A DNA stretch of 64,000 nt from Stictocephala bisonia (lineage: Eukaryota; Arthropoda; Insecta; Hemiptera; Membracidae). Of the stretch, positions 49,171 through 60,784 are shown piece after piece. The number at the start of each line of letters is the position of its first letter. Position 1 is the first letter of the stretch. The notes beneath the pieces were generated by a model. That model ran no database searches. It was not told where the DNA came from and was given only the letters and a program-made list of their open reading frames with translations. Both the position numbers and the translations under genes were made by a program. The stretch is taken from contig JAQJVL010000748.1 of NCBI GenBank assembly GCA_035578905.1, positions 329,501-393,500 of the forward strand, given 5' to 3'.

Positions 49171-49531
49171 GGATGAGAGAAGTACTTTATTGTATTTGAA
49201 GGACATTCAAATGAACGTATTTTTTACCAACATAATTTGCCCGAACATATTTTTAGATTATGATGATAACGAGCCCAATAAATATATAACTGATACCTAT
49301 TCAAAGTAAATTGTTTCTAGTGTATGTGTAAATTGATACTTTAATATACTAATTTAAGCAGACCCTTAGTTGAATTTTAATTTGTGTGTAAGTGTTGGGT
49401 GGTACAAATGAGAAGTTATATATACAAATATTATTCTTGTACTACGGGACAAACAAATTCAATTACAGGATGATAAAATTACTTTCAAAGCACAACTTTT
49501 ATTAGTTGTATAACTTATTTCATGTACAATC
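49171..49531. other. AT-rich sequence upstream of a candidate exon
   Basis: No supported feature. It ends in TCCATTAGTAG, a possible 3' splice site. Confidence 0.3.
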
Positions 49532-49735
49532 CATTAGTAGACAGTGGAAGCTCCACCTACCGACACAAAGGAGAGTCCATTGTATTGCCGCCGGTCCTTC
49601 TCTGAGAGGTTGTCCATCCATGATATAATTAATGACATGGAGGAAGACAGGTCCAGACAAGTAGATTACCACGAGGGTGGTCGACTTCATATATCAATGT
49701 CACTCCAGACATTAATGTATAACCAGCAAACATGA
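49532..49735 (+). CDS. Candidate terminal coding exon, product unknown
   Basis: An open frame of about 65 codons with balanced composition in AT-rich surroundings: PPTDTKESPLYC, RRSFSERLSIHDII, NDMEEDRSRQVDYHEGG, then HISMSLQTLMYNQQT and a stop. It is charged and hydrophilic, with no membrane helix or known motif. The sequence TTAGTAG/ACAG just upstream could supply a 3' splice site; an in-frame ATG (49544) also exists. AATAAA at 49844-49849, about 110 bp past the stop, could be its polyadenylation signal. I do not recognise the protein, and a lone exon cannot be proved by eye. Confidence 0.35.
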
Positions 49736-49843
49736 ACTATACAATAGAGGCCCTGATAACGCTACTCCTTTCATTATTGTGAACAACATGTGCAATATAA
49801 AATGTTAAAGTAACATATTGGCCCTTTGGTTGAAGAGGATCTA

Positions 49844-49849
49844 AATAAA
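49844..49849 (+). promoter_or_regulatory. Possible polyadenylation signal
   Basis: AATAAA about 110 bp beyond the stop of the candidate exon at 49532-49735. The motif is common by chance in AT-rich DNA. Confidence 0.25.
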
Positions 49850-50148
49850 GTCAGTTACAGTTTTAAATTGATGCTACTAACTAAAGTGTTAAATTATTTA
49901 AATTTGTCAAATTCAGCTTTTTCATGTAGATTAGTTTTTATAGTAAATAATAATGTCTAATACAAACTGATTTTATGGTTAAATATTTTTACAATTTAGA
50001 TAAAATCAGAATAATACTATTAGAAATACTTAATGAAGAAATTCTTCAGTTCAATAGCCTATAGAATAAGAAATAATATTGAAATGTTCATCATTACATA
50101 TGTTCAAACTCTTACTTGTATGTAACCCAACATGTTTAGTTTTTAATT

Positions 50149-50173
50149 AAAAAAAAAAAAAAAAAAAAAAAAA
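50149..50173. repeat. A25 homopolymer
   Basis: 25 consecutive A. It could be an old retroposition tail, but no recognisable body lies upstream. Confidence 0.95.
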
Positions 50174-50449
50174 TGATGAGTTCCATATCTATGACGTTAA
50201 CATAAAACTACTTTGAAATCCTGTGTTCTTGATACTATAAAAACATATGTTCCCGTAAAAGATCTCTTAGAGCAAAATTGTATTCCTCGATTCATCAAAA
50301 CATTGAATCTCAAAAGAAAAAAAATCAAAAATGTAGTTCACGTTTAAGATGTTCCGTAAGTGCATTGTAACTAAAATGTACGCTCACAAATAATTGTTGT
50401 ATGATTTGAGCAAATAAAATGTGTATGACAGTTGTTGCTAAATCAGAGT

Positions 50450-50850
50450 CGGGAAATATGAGGCTTTAGACACTTTTGATTACAAATTATTTCTAAAATA
50501 TTCATAATCAATTGGTTTGAGTATGTTTCCTGAACATTCTATATGAAAGTTTGTTGCAATCACAAATTATCTTTAGATCCAAAAAGCTGATTTTATTCAT
50601 AGATTGAAGTTCACTGGTAAATCTAAGCTTCTGGTGGTGAAAACTAAGTACATTTAACATATTATCTAAGTCATTATACGATTTCTCGTCAAATAAAATT
50701 AGTATATCATCAACATAACGGGTGTAAAATATGACATAATGTTCTTTTTTAAATGTTCCTAATATGGAGTTTTCATGATGCTGTAATTAAACTTGTGACA
50801 AAATGGCTGACAGTGGACCAATTGTACAGTAAATAACAGTTCTATCCATC
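50450..50850 (-). pseudogene. Penelope-like reverse transcriptase palm (inverted segment)
   Basis: Reading the minus strand: GPLSAILSQV (about 50803-50774), then NSILGTFKKEHYVIF and YTRYVDDILILFDEKSYND (about 50728-50672). The latter has the catalytic YVDD. LNVLSFHHQKLRFTSEL, KISFLDLKIICDCNKL and RMFRKHTQTN (about 50538-50509) follow. The order matches Penelope-like RTs: a GSPLS-like motif, YVDD, a FLDLxI strand, and an IYRKPTxT-like segment. Stops occur after SQV and after TQTN. It ends near 50450 with SKASYF, equivalent to the sequence that begins the plus-strand segment. The annotation rests on motif order, since no long ORF survives. Confidence 0.85.
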
Positions 50851-50854
50851 CCCA

Positions 50855-51480
50855 ATCTCACAAAACAGCTAGCTTCAGAAGTATGTTGTATAGGGCGTAT
50901 TCAATTCCATTAAGTAATGCAGATATAAAACAAGAAATAAATGTAATAAAATCAATAGATATTGCAAATGGATCCAAGGCATCAATCATTGATGAAATTG
51001 GAAGTATAATAAAAACGTAAATCGAAAATAAAGTTCCAGACAATAAACGAACAACACTTAAAAAAGAAAAAATCTGATAAAGAACAAAATAAGTATGTGT
51101 CCCTCCAATACAATGGACCGTTTACGCAAAGATTCGCTAATAGATTAAGAATTTAAATTTATCAATAGCTTTTAAGATTTGTCATACTATGTCCAACATT
51201 TTACACCCAAATATTGAAAATGAAGATAAATTCAATAATTCAGGAATATATAGGATTAACTATTATGATTGTAATATGTTTTACATAGGTCAAACTGTAA
51301 ATTTTAACAAAACATAGAAACCATGTATCTGCTTTTAAAAATAAGAAACCTGAAAGTTCAAGTGTATCAAAACATCTTCAGAATTGTACACACAGTTTGA
51401 ATAAAATATATGAAAATGTAGATATTCTAAAAGTTTGTAATAAGGGTAGGATTATGAATGCATGGGAAGAGTTATTTTGA
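50855..51480 (+). pseudogene. Penelope-like RT thumb, linker and GIY-YIG endonuclease
   Basis: The plus strand starts SHKTASFRSMLYRAYSIPLS (about 50850-50910) and continues EINVIKSIDIANGSKASIIDE, KYVSLQYNGPFTQRFANRL (about 51091-51148), a linker with a stop, and then the endonuclease. GIY is at 51246-51254 in SGIYRINYYDC, and YIG at 51282-51290 in MFYIGQT. After a frameshift near 51310 come KHRNHVSAFKNKK, SVSKHLQNCTHS, ILKVCNKGR and NAWEELF. The GIY to YIG spacing and the later Arg, His and Glu positions fit the GIY-YIG domain of Penelope-like elements, which nicks target DNA before priming. Stops (for example after EELF) and the frameshift make it a pseudogene. Confidence 0.87.
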
Positions 51481-51562
51481 CATTTTCAGCCAATAAGGTC
51501 ACGTGATCGTAGGCCTATAAATTGAGTTGTTGAACACCATTTTCCATTCTTTTGGAATCCTT

Positions 51563-51607
51563 CTGATCTGAGGAAGGTGAGCGTGGTTTAACGAAATCGA
51601 TCACTAT
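51563..51607 (+). ncRNA. Hammerhead-ribozyme-like motif at the Penelope-like 3' end
   Basis: CTGAGGA (51568-51574), one extra A, a degraded stem II (GGTGA against TTAAC), GAAA (51593-51596), self-complementary ATCGAT (51596-51601) and candidate cleavage C at 51602. Core bases are intact, but stems I and II have mismatches, so activity is doubtful. Its place about 80 bp after the GIY-YIG coding end ties the motif to the element family. Confidence 0.5.
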
Positions 51608-51828
51608 AATATTTGCACATTTTGTATTGTATTGTAATATATTTGTGAATTTTGTGCTTATATTGTAATAAATGTGTGTTTTATGACGTTCACTTGTACT
51701 TTGTTTGTACAAACACATATTATGTTAATTAAAAAACTATTTTTAAAATATTTTATAGGATGTGTACATTTCTGAATCACTTACTTTTAAAGTAGAAACA
51801 CACTAAAAGTACAAAAGTACTTTGCCAG

Positions 51829-52020
51829 AACCTAAATTCTTCTTATGAAAAAATACAACTCACTCAACTCAAATACAGACTTTTACAATGGGACAAGCAA
51901 AGAAAACTATTTGCGGAAATTCCAGTTCAGTGGGCTGTCAAACCAGACGACTTCCGCTATAATGGGCAAGTTGACAATTTTACAAGAAACAATGTGACTA
52001 GGTCTGATTTATTTTTCTAA
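51829..52020 (+). CDS. Candidate terminal coding exon, product unknown
   Basis: 63 open codons ending in TAA at 52018-52020, with amino-acid composition unlike AT-rich noise: NLNSSYEKIQLTQLKYRLLQ, WDKQRKLFAEIPVQWAVKPD, DFRYNGQVDNFTRNN, VTRSDLFF. It is rich in Trp, Gln, Asp and Arg. There is no ATG near the start; TTTGCCAG ends at 51828 and would serve as a 3' splice site. The frame is also open for about 13 codons further upstream to a TAG. It lies only about 90 bp past the Penelope-like end sequence. It could be the last exon of a host gene, with 3' UTR after 52020. No family recognised. Confidence 0.45.
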   Translation, partial: NLNSSYEKIQLTQLKYRLLQWDKQRKLFAEIPVQWAVKPDDFRYNGQVDNFTRNNVTRSDLFF

Positions 52021-54957
52021 CAGTTCTAATCTCCTTTAACGTTGAATGTCATAATATTTAATTAGTTAATACAATACAAACACTATTATATTCAAAATGT
52101 ACATATTGCATTACAAAAAATTCCTTAAAATATGAAATACGTATTATAATGGATTTGAAATAGTACGAAATCGTTCTAAAGACGTAAAATATGTATCTTA
52201 TTTGTATTATTTAGACTAATATTATATCATTGTTTTAATTCATAAAAATTATAATAACAAATTTATTATTTTACTATCGAATATTATTTGAATAGGGTCG
52301 TACTGATATTTAATATATTTTCATATGTACTTAAAGGATAATTATGGTATATTATGGTTTTCAAGAGGTAGTCCTTAAGGAAAGATATTTATCAACTAAT
52401 ACACTTCAAGCTTAACATCAAGTTCAAGTTTCATGTTTGAGGACTTGCACGTTATTACAACACCTGTGCTTTTGGCAATGAAGGTTTAGAGCTCACAGAC
52501 AATATGTTGACTATTAACGGTAACTTGGTTTGTTTTCTTAAGAATAGAATATAATAAGAATTTACTTCCGCAAAATGAGTTTAATGCATAAACAATTCAC
52601 ATACTTGAAACTGCACTGCCACGTTGCAAGTAATGTGGCAGTGTTACAAAGAATAAAACAAATAAAATAAAACAAAAATTTATCTTGGTCATTCATAGTT
52701 ATTCAGTTAAAAAAAAAATAAGAAAAGGAATCAGTATTGAAGGTATAATGCGTTAAAACGGGATTTTAAAAAGTGAAAAGTTAAGTATTTATTACAAATA
52801 TGTCAGCTCAGCTTACAGCCTCAAAAGGGAACTCTGTCCAAAGTACCACTAGAGTATCTGGTCTCACCAAAATCAATACATAAAGGCCAAAGATATTCAA
52901 GTGCATATGACTAACTATAGATAAAAAAATATATCATTTCCCAGATGGATTGACATACGTCAAGTTACACATTTAATTTTCGTACGACACTACTTCATTG
53001 ACTTGTACTCAATTTTCTGATACGCATATATGTGATACTGATGTTAGACTCGTTATATGTACAAACAAACTCTCAAACAAGTTATTTTCTTCAAAATAAC
53101 ACCTCCTGCAAGCCTTATACTAACTTATGCATAAGTGCTTGTTTTTAAAGCTCTTTCTGATATAATAAGTAAGAACAAACTTTATATATTTTGGGCGTAG
53201 ATTTTGGACATATTTAAACATTATTTGTATATTGGTAAATAAATTATAATTAGTTTAATGTATATTCTTCAACATTTCATGAAAATTAAAAAATAACTAT
53301 AAGCATGTTAAAATTAACATTTAAAGACACCTGAGAGGAAACTTAATATTTTAAGAAAAACCTTGGATTTCAATATTATTTAATACTTAGTAATATGTTA
53401 AAAGTTATAGTCTTTAACTGTAACTTTTTTGATGTGTTAAAGTAATAAAAATACTATCAAATTAAGAAAAAAGTGTTCTTACATTTTAAATCACAATTCT
53501 TTATCACTTTATGGCAACGTAAATAAAACATGTAACTGCTGACTTGTAAAGTAAATGACTTCCAGGAACGTGTAAGGCGTGAGTAGATGAATAATTTATG
53601 AATTACTTCTAGGACTATTATCTCACTCAGACTCAACAAGCTGTTTCAGCAAACTAACATTGTAGTTTCAGAGGATGCATGGATATCATACAATGAATAT
53701 GTATTCATATCCATCTTTAAAGTGTTATTCATTTTTACTGCTATGTTTATACACATTTTAGGAGTTGATATTACCAAATATAACATTTGAATACTTTCAA
53801 TTAGTGTATAATTCATGTTGATTTAATACTTATTCTTAAGTGGCTTTTTTATGAAATGAAATTAACACTAATGTGGAGTTTTAAGTCCAATAAACAATGC
53901 TTTTGCATTGTTGGGTTATTTTGATCCTAGACTTTCATTGATTATAACATTTGAAATCCACCTCCAAAGTTGAATTGTTCATTTTAAATACTATAAGACT
54001 GTTTAACAACATAATTAAGAAATAAATATTCGTTTTTGTAGATATCTTGGCCGGAACCAAGCAATCTAGATAAACCTCTACCAAATGTATATAAATATAC
54101 CAAATTATCACTCTGTATTTTGTCTTTTCATTGGAATCGGTAGTTTTGTACTCTAAATGAATTAAACAATACGCCTCTGTATATTGTGTAATTCATTTGT
54201 TTATTGCCATTCGTAAGCAATCCTATATTGTAAGAAATGATGGCCTTATCAGTAGATGTTTGACCTCTATTAAAAAAATTACACACATAAAAAAAATTTT
54301 CACACGGTACATTTACAAAATTAAAAATTAACTAATATAATGAGCTTTTAGTGAAACTAAGTGAAATTTGTTTCACTATCGAGAATTAGTATACTGGCTA
54401 ATTTAATTTATGTAACTATAATTAAATGAAATTATTATTGTACAAAGAATACAGATAAAAAAAATCACACTTATTTTACAAAAGTTTTATAATATATTAC
54501 AATCGGAATCCATCCATAAGTAACTAACATACCTATTACATACTATAATTATTAATTATATAAAATATATATTAATGTCAACTTTATGAATACAAATGCA
54601 TCTTAAACAGCGCATTTCCTTGTGGTTGTAAAACATATACTATTTTACATATCAGGTATGTAAAACATATACTTCAAGGATATTTCTAACATCACAAATC
54701 TTTGTTAACTGACTATTCGTTTGTCATGAAACTGAATAAATGAAGTAGAAATATATTGATTTTTTATTTTTTATTCTTAATGTTTTCTAAGAAATAAATA
54801 AATCAATTTGTTGAAATAATTTACAGTTTTTGGTTTGTGAATTAGAATCTATTTGTAGGTACAACAAGTGTCTAAATATTCTAGATTTACAAAAGTAGTT
54901 TCTTGATTAAATGGTACTTGTTGTTGGCTGGAGGCATCTTGTTCTTCATAAGGCAGT
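52021..54957. other. About 2.9 kb of AT-rich non-coding sequence
   Basis: Possible 3' UTR of the preceding candidate exon at its start, with AATAAA-like motifs near 52650-52675. Otherwise nothing recognised. Confidence 0.35.
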
Positions 54958-55161
54958 TCAATACAAGTGGTTCGGGTCTTTCTCCTTTGAAACCCACCCT
55001 GTTCTGCAAGTAGGGTTATGTGAAGACCTGCTGTGTATAGGTGGATTTACTTGCCTAAGCCGTTTGTTAGTGGTGAAGAACCTATACGGTAGGAGATTCA
55101 GTGTGACGTCTAAAAGGTATTTCACATGTCTAAACATTTTCAAACCTTCTTTATTTCCCAA
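54958..55161 (-). CDS. Doubtful 67-codon ORF in a GC-richer island
   Basis: Minus strand, from MGNKEGLKMFRHVKYLLDV through LNLLPYRFFTTNKRLRQVN to SSHNPTCRTGWVSKEKD. The opposite strand is also open (54911-55195, 94 codons), so at most one is real and possibly neither. The island is GC-richer than its flanks. It may be a fragment of a dispersed element. No motif, splice site or regulatory signal supports it. Confidence 0.2.
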   Translation of the reverse strand: MGNKEGLKMFRHVKYLLDVTLNLLPYRFFTTNKRLRQVNPPIHSRSSHNPTCRTGWVSKEKDPNHLY

Positions 55162-56109
55162 TACATCTTTTGTTTTACTAAAACAACTTATCTGACATCA
55201 TAAAGTAAAACATTGGTATAACACTTAACCTTGTTTAATTATTCAAAAGCTGATAAACCTGCTTCAAAAGGTAGCTAGGGGCAACATAACCGCATATTCT
55301 AAGGTCCCCCAAATAAAAATGTGCCCGTTTTGTATTTTATTATTACACTAATTCAACCTAAAAAATCCACAACAACTCCTACTTTGAGTCTGAGAAATCC
55401 CCAAAATTGTTTTCTATGAAAAAAACCCACTTTATATAAGATTAAAAAAGCAACGTTATAACACAATGATCATGCCAAGAGTATTGGTCTTTATTAGTGA
55501 AATGGCTAGTATCCTCGTTACGAAAGCTCTGAATTATGTAACACATTTTTTTTACGTGTTTTAGTATAGGCCTATAATTTCCTTTTTTTATGATCAAAAT
55601 TTGGCAATTTTAAATCAAACCACGTAATGTTTGTTAGTATTGCCTTTTTGTTACTAAAGTAATATTTGAAACTTGTGTATATAAGTAATATTTGGTTGAG
55701 TGTTTTGAATAAATTTATCTGTTCAAATTGTTATTTTTGAACAGTAAAATACTTTCTTATTTATTTCGACCAATATTCATACATATATCTGGAATAAAAA
55801 TTAAATATTTAACAAAATAAATCGCTGTGGAGAGAGAATACAATTTCTAAATAACAAGTAAATGTTTTTAAAAGTTCTATTGTATGTAGTTATGACAAAG
55901 ACATATTGTTTCTGTACTAAAACCCTGTATATTACTAATAACAAACATAATAAAAGTACGTTTTAAACATATTTTACAACAAAGTTTACTGTACGTATTA
56001 TATATAAGGCTAAATAATCCTAAATAAAATATACATTTGATACAACAATTCACAAAACACAACATTACATTCAACCACAAGGTAAACAATCTCTCTTGTA
56101 TTTCTACAG
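55162..56109. other. AT-rich non-coding sequence
   Basis: No gene recognised. The final bases (TCTCTCTTGTATTTCTACAG, 56090-56109) are a textbook polypyrimidine tract and AG. Confidence 0.4.
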
Positions 56110-56309
56110 TGCATACATTGTACCACTTGGATGGAATCAGGAAAGATATTACATTTCTTGCCTCAGAATGGCAGCAATGTTATACTTCAGCATATCTTAC
56201 TCCTATTACATATGTGGAGGAGGAAAATATACTGGAATATTTTTATATAAGTGTTCTTACAGTTGAATTTGCAAAAAACATTGCAATTCAGGCTGAACAG
56301 ACGGGTTGA
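56110..56309 (+). CDS. Candidate coding exon after a strong 3' splice site
   Basis: A pyrimidine tract and ACAG end at 56109. The frame then reads HTLYHLDGIRKDITFLASEW, QQCYTSAYLTPITYVEEEN, ILEYFYISVLTVEFAKN and IAIQAEQTG, followed by TGA at 56307-56309. The composition is protein-like and no stop interrupts it. The upstream part of the same ORF (from 56037) is AT-rich and would be intron. It could be a terminal exon. I see no domain, and the downstream signals are not distinctive. Confidence 0.35.
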
Positions 56310-56420
56310 ATTGCATGAACTCCACTCAACTATTTTTATATAATATTGATATTAAATACCTTGTAAGGCTCTCCACTGAACCGTGGATTAAAATAACGTA
56401 AGCGGAGAAAATATGTGATA

Positions 56421-56458
56421 AATATATGCTTAAAAGTCAATAATTTTAAGCATATATT
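56421..56458. repeat. Perfect 15-bp hairpin
   Basis: AATATATGCTTAAAA (56421-56435) and TTTTAAGCATATATT (56444-56458) pair around the loop GTCAATAA. GAATATATGCTT recurs about 25 bp further on. No U-tract context or gene suggests a role. Confidence 0.7.
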
Positions 56459-58111
56459 CTACCACCTAGACCACTAGTGAATATATGCTTGTTTTATTAC
56501 ATGTAAACAAATATATTGTATATGTAATAATGAGAGTGACAAAGTAAATTGTAGTTTTGTACTTAATAAATCAGTTTTCTTCTTTCCTCTTTTCTTCTTC
56601 TTTTATGGGAAGGTGAGCTTTAATTATGCATATCACATAAATGTGACGTAGCAAGTATACATATCAGCAACGACATTTGTGGTATTACTAAGGAAACAAG
56701 AATTTTAATTAAAACTTTTAAGAGGAAAACAGAACAAATTCTATAACTTCGTAGCTCTTTAAACGTTTAAAAGGCCCAAAGGATGTAATAATATCTTTTG
56801 TAAGTAAAACAAACCGGAATTTAACTACAGTTCTTTTAAAGATTCATAATAATAATACACTTTTCCTAATCTGTGTTAGAAGTACTAAATATTTCTTGGA
56901 ATCTATTCCCAGGATATCATTAATTATTAAGACTTTACTATAAGTTTAAAAAGCCTTCGACTGCGTTTGTTCCTTTTTCGAAAAAAGAGAAAGAGCAAAT
57001 TTTATAATAATTCTTTTTCTACTAAAATATTAAAAAAATTGTAATTGATTGCTCCATTTACCTGCAAACTTACCTATTCAAACAATATGATCAACGTTTG
57101 CACGATAATACATTATCTTTGCTAATAATAGAATTCCAAAATATTTAGTTAAAATCATACAATACAGCTTACAATATCCCTTACTAATTTCCGAATATTT
57201 TTTACGTAATTGGACATATTTGTCATGTTATAAATTTAGTAAATATAGTTTACGTAATATAAAGTTGTAAAAACTACCTAGTACAATTTAAAAAAGATAA
57301 CAGTAATCAAAAATAAAAACGATTTAATTACTAATCATTATTTTTACCGTTCTACATTTAGTAGTGCACATGTCATAAGATTTTGCTAAACCAGACCTAA
57401 TATATTTAGAGCTCCATTATGGGCCTGTTTTCTTTTTTTAAATGGTCCCTCATTGAACTTAGAAATAGCAATAAAACTATTATGCTAGTTTTATAGTTCT
57501 TAGTTATGTAAATTAAACAAAAAGAATTAAATAAAACAATTCTAAAGGGAGAGATATGACACTCTATATAACACAGTTAAATAACTACCATACAACTAAT
57601 ATTATTTCTAACAATCAATTTTCTTTCATTAAATAATGTGCTTATGAATCTGTTTGGATCATTGGTATAGTATTACGACACAGCCAAAGAGCCAAAATAG
57701 CAAAACATATGTTTTGATGAAAACAAAACAGTTTGATTTGTATCTTTATTTTACTATTTGATGTATTTTGAATTGTTCAATGAAAAATTTCTTTAGCTCT
57801 TTTATAAAGTGCTATACAACGTTTTACAGATTTTAGCTTTCGGTTTACATGAAAATTTATGGAGCTCGAGCAGTATATTTCTTAAAAATATTACGTAATA
57901 TTTAAACATTAAAAAATTAAAAACGCTAAACGAAAAAATAAATTGTTTCTTTCCTAAACGAAAAAAAGATTTGATGTGTACCACGAAATTTTAAGTATAA
58001 TATTATTTAGATATAAATATTAAATCTAATAAATACAATTTTTGTCTTATTAGAGAATAGATATTTTCAATCCATTACAACTTGCGTTAATCATTTGCTC
58101 TTGACGCAGTA

Positions 58112-58162
58112 ATTTGTATAACGTCTATCATAAAAGAGTTTTATGATAAACGTTATACAAAT
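58112..58162. repeat. 24-bp hairpin with 3-nt loop
   Basis: Arms 58112-58135 and 58139-58162 pair with one mismatch around GAG. The arm contains ATTTGTATAACG. This tight snap-back structure is not part of any element I can see. Confidence 0.8.
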
Positions 58163-59329
58163 ATTTAGGGAAGGTATAAATTTTCTTGGGGATGTAATAG
58201 TAAGAAAAACTATTGTTTATATTACTATTATGAGTTCAATTTTATATATTAGCTAAATAGTAAGAATATATACTATTATGCACATACGTAAAGATTCTGA
58301 TTTGACCAAAAGTAAGTTCTCTCTTAATTATGTTTACCATACGAAATACATTCGTCTTTGATATTAGTTAAAATAAAAAATTTTCTAATTTAATGCTACC
58401 ACAGTTATAGTTTATTGTATTTTTTGTTTATCTACTTTTATAAATAAATTATTTATATTTAATACTTGTTAGTATTAGTATTACATACTACTGCGTAGTA
58501 CTAATGAAACTTTGCTCTTACGTGCACAAATCTATGAAATACTTTCTACTGAACTTGTTTTTCTCTTTTGGTGAGTACACGGACCTTGTAAAATAAAGTA
58601 ACCAATTGTTGGGGAGTTGTGCACCATAAATATGTTTATTATACCATATATTGGTAAAACATACATATAATATTTGTTTGTTTAAGTATGGATGATGGCT
58701 TACTCTTCACTATTACTGGAGTAAGTAGTACAATCTTGGATCACTAGGGGACCAGGCAAGCGAAGTGGGGTTTATTTTCACGTTTCAAGGGGGCTGAGCA
58801 ATTCTCTTATTCTTTTAAACACACAAAAAATCCCTTTAAATTACATAGAATACATCTCATGTTAATTAAGTATTTTCCAAATTAGACAGGAAATACTATA
58901 AATAAGCATATCGTAATGTAATATTGTTATCTAATTAATGTTTTTGCATATGGACGTCAAACAAATCATGTAGTTGAAAGTCAGCTCATCCTGTGTTCGT
59001 GATTAAAAATAATTTAAATATATCAAATTATTAAAAGAAATAAGACAAATAAAATTTGATTTAACTCTAATTGGAAAAATTGCACGAACACAATCAAAAC
59101 TATTTCCATGAAAATAATATTAATATTGCATTGAATATACATATGACACTTGATAACTAATGTTTATTTTTAGAATATTATTGTAATTGAATGCAATTAA
59201 AAGTAAACGATATTGATGACATTGAAATTAAAAGTAAAAACTTATTTGAATATTGACGACATTGAATTCAGAAAACAAATAAAATTATCACAAAACAAAA
59301 TATAAATAAAGACGTACATATTACAGATT

Positions 59330-59860
59330 CAATTCCAGTCCATTGCCTAAGATAGTAAACAAAATATAATAAAAGGAGTGGCTGGAGGGATGACTCTCTC
59401 TGTAGTTTGTATATCTGACGTCATACTAAAGCGCTAAGGTTAGTTTCAACATCGATTATCCAAACCGTACTTCATAGAAAAGTGACAGTTTCAATCTCAG
59501 TCCACTTGCCACAGGGTATAACTGGAAGTGGAGCTGGAGAGATGGCTCTATCCGTAGTTTGTATATCTGACGTCATACTAAATGCGCTAAGGTTAGTTTC
59601 CAGTTCAATTATCCAAAAAGTACTTCAGAGAGCAGTGACAGCTTCAATCCCAGTACACTTGCTACAGGGTATAACTGGAAGTTATAAAGGTGGAGATTGA
59701 GGGATGATTCTCTCTGTAGTTTGTGTATCTGATGTCATACTAAAGGGACTAAGGTTAGTTATAAGTTCGATTATCCAAACAGTACTCCTGAGAGCAATGA
59801 CCTCTGCATGCCCAGTTCGTTGCCTCAGGGACAAACCAAGCAGTTAATATGAAGTGGCTG
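59330..59860. repeat. Three-copy tandem repeat, period about 152-162 bp
   Basis: Markers GTATATCTGACGTCATACTA (about 59409, 59561 and, as GTGTATCTGATGTCATAC, 59723), GCTAAGGTTAGTTT and ACAGGGTATAACTGGAAG recur in order. Flanking half-units extend the array at both ends. The 72-codon ORF at 59482-59700 is a by-product. Confidence 0.82.
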
Positions 59861-60784
59861 AATAGATGGACCCTGTTTGTATTAGAACAAACTCTAGCTT
59901 GTGTTTAACTTAATTTAAAATCAACTTAAACACTCCATTTGTATTGGACAACTTTGATGAAAAGGTAAATTTTGTAGTTATAAATTTTTATTATTAATTA
60001 TTTCCTGGCCTATTGACTAGACGTGCTTAAGGTGTGGCAGATGTACCAATTAAATAACCTAAGAATACGAACAGAATAGTATTTTAGAGAATTAACAAGA
60101 GTATTTTAGAGAAGTAAAAACTGTTTAGTACTTTGGTCAGTGGCTATTTCTAAATAACATGTAACTACCTGTTAACAAAGAGCTAAATCACGCAAAGATA
60201 TCATGATTAATTAGTTTTTTACTTTTCTTAAGACAACAGAGAGTAAATAACGAGTTAGTAATTAAAATTCACTTAAAAAATCCCTTTTCAAAACAAGTGG
60301 TCTACGATATAAAAACGAATTTAAAGATGATAATATTTGTTAATCATAACAATTACATCTATTAAAAGTAACAAAACAACTGTACGTGTTTGCAGCACTG
60401 CAAGCAATATATATTCTATGTTAGATATTTATTTATTTTAAGTTACGAAAACAGTAAAAAAAGAACTTGTAAAATATTACTAACAATTTAGGTAGAATTT
60501 ATTTCGTTTTATTAATTTAGTTCGTTCTTTTAAAAAAAATATTAGTTCAAATTATTTAGCATTAACCAGACAAGTAACAAGCTCTGAACTATTGCCAGTG
60601 CACAACAATCTCTTGAATTAATCAAGCGTACTTGACAAAACTTCTGTCAGTCAAATATTTAATGGACGTACGTTTGGGTTTTACAAATTAATATTCATAA
60701 TACTGAAATCAATATTAAAAGACCAGTGTTTTCAATTAATTATGTGCCACAAAAAAAATATTTTGATGACCAGACTAATGTTTA

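Larger units (their letters stand above)
50450..51740 (+). mobile_element. Penelope-like retroelement with inverted RT segment
   Basis: Two oppositely oriented parts of one element meet near 50855. Minus strand 50850-50450 encodes the RT palm with YVDD. Plus strand 50855-51480 encodes what follows in the element: RT thumb, linker and GIY-YIG endonuclease. A 3' region then carries a hammerhead-like motif and the family's end sequence (ACATATTATGTTAATTAAA, ~51713-51732). In element coordinates the minus segment ends about where the plus segment begins, so the copy looks like a 5'-truncated insertion whose upstream part was inverted during integration. Multiple stops and a frameshift show that it is dead. 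The 3' region is shared with the palindromes at 25.1, 25.8 and 31.8 kb. Confidence 0.87.
56310..59329. other. About 3 kb of AT-rich non-coding sequence with two hairpins
   Basis: Apart from the hairpins at 56421-56458 and 58112-58162 I found nothing supported. ORFs here are short and AT-driven. Confidence 0.4.
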
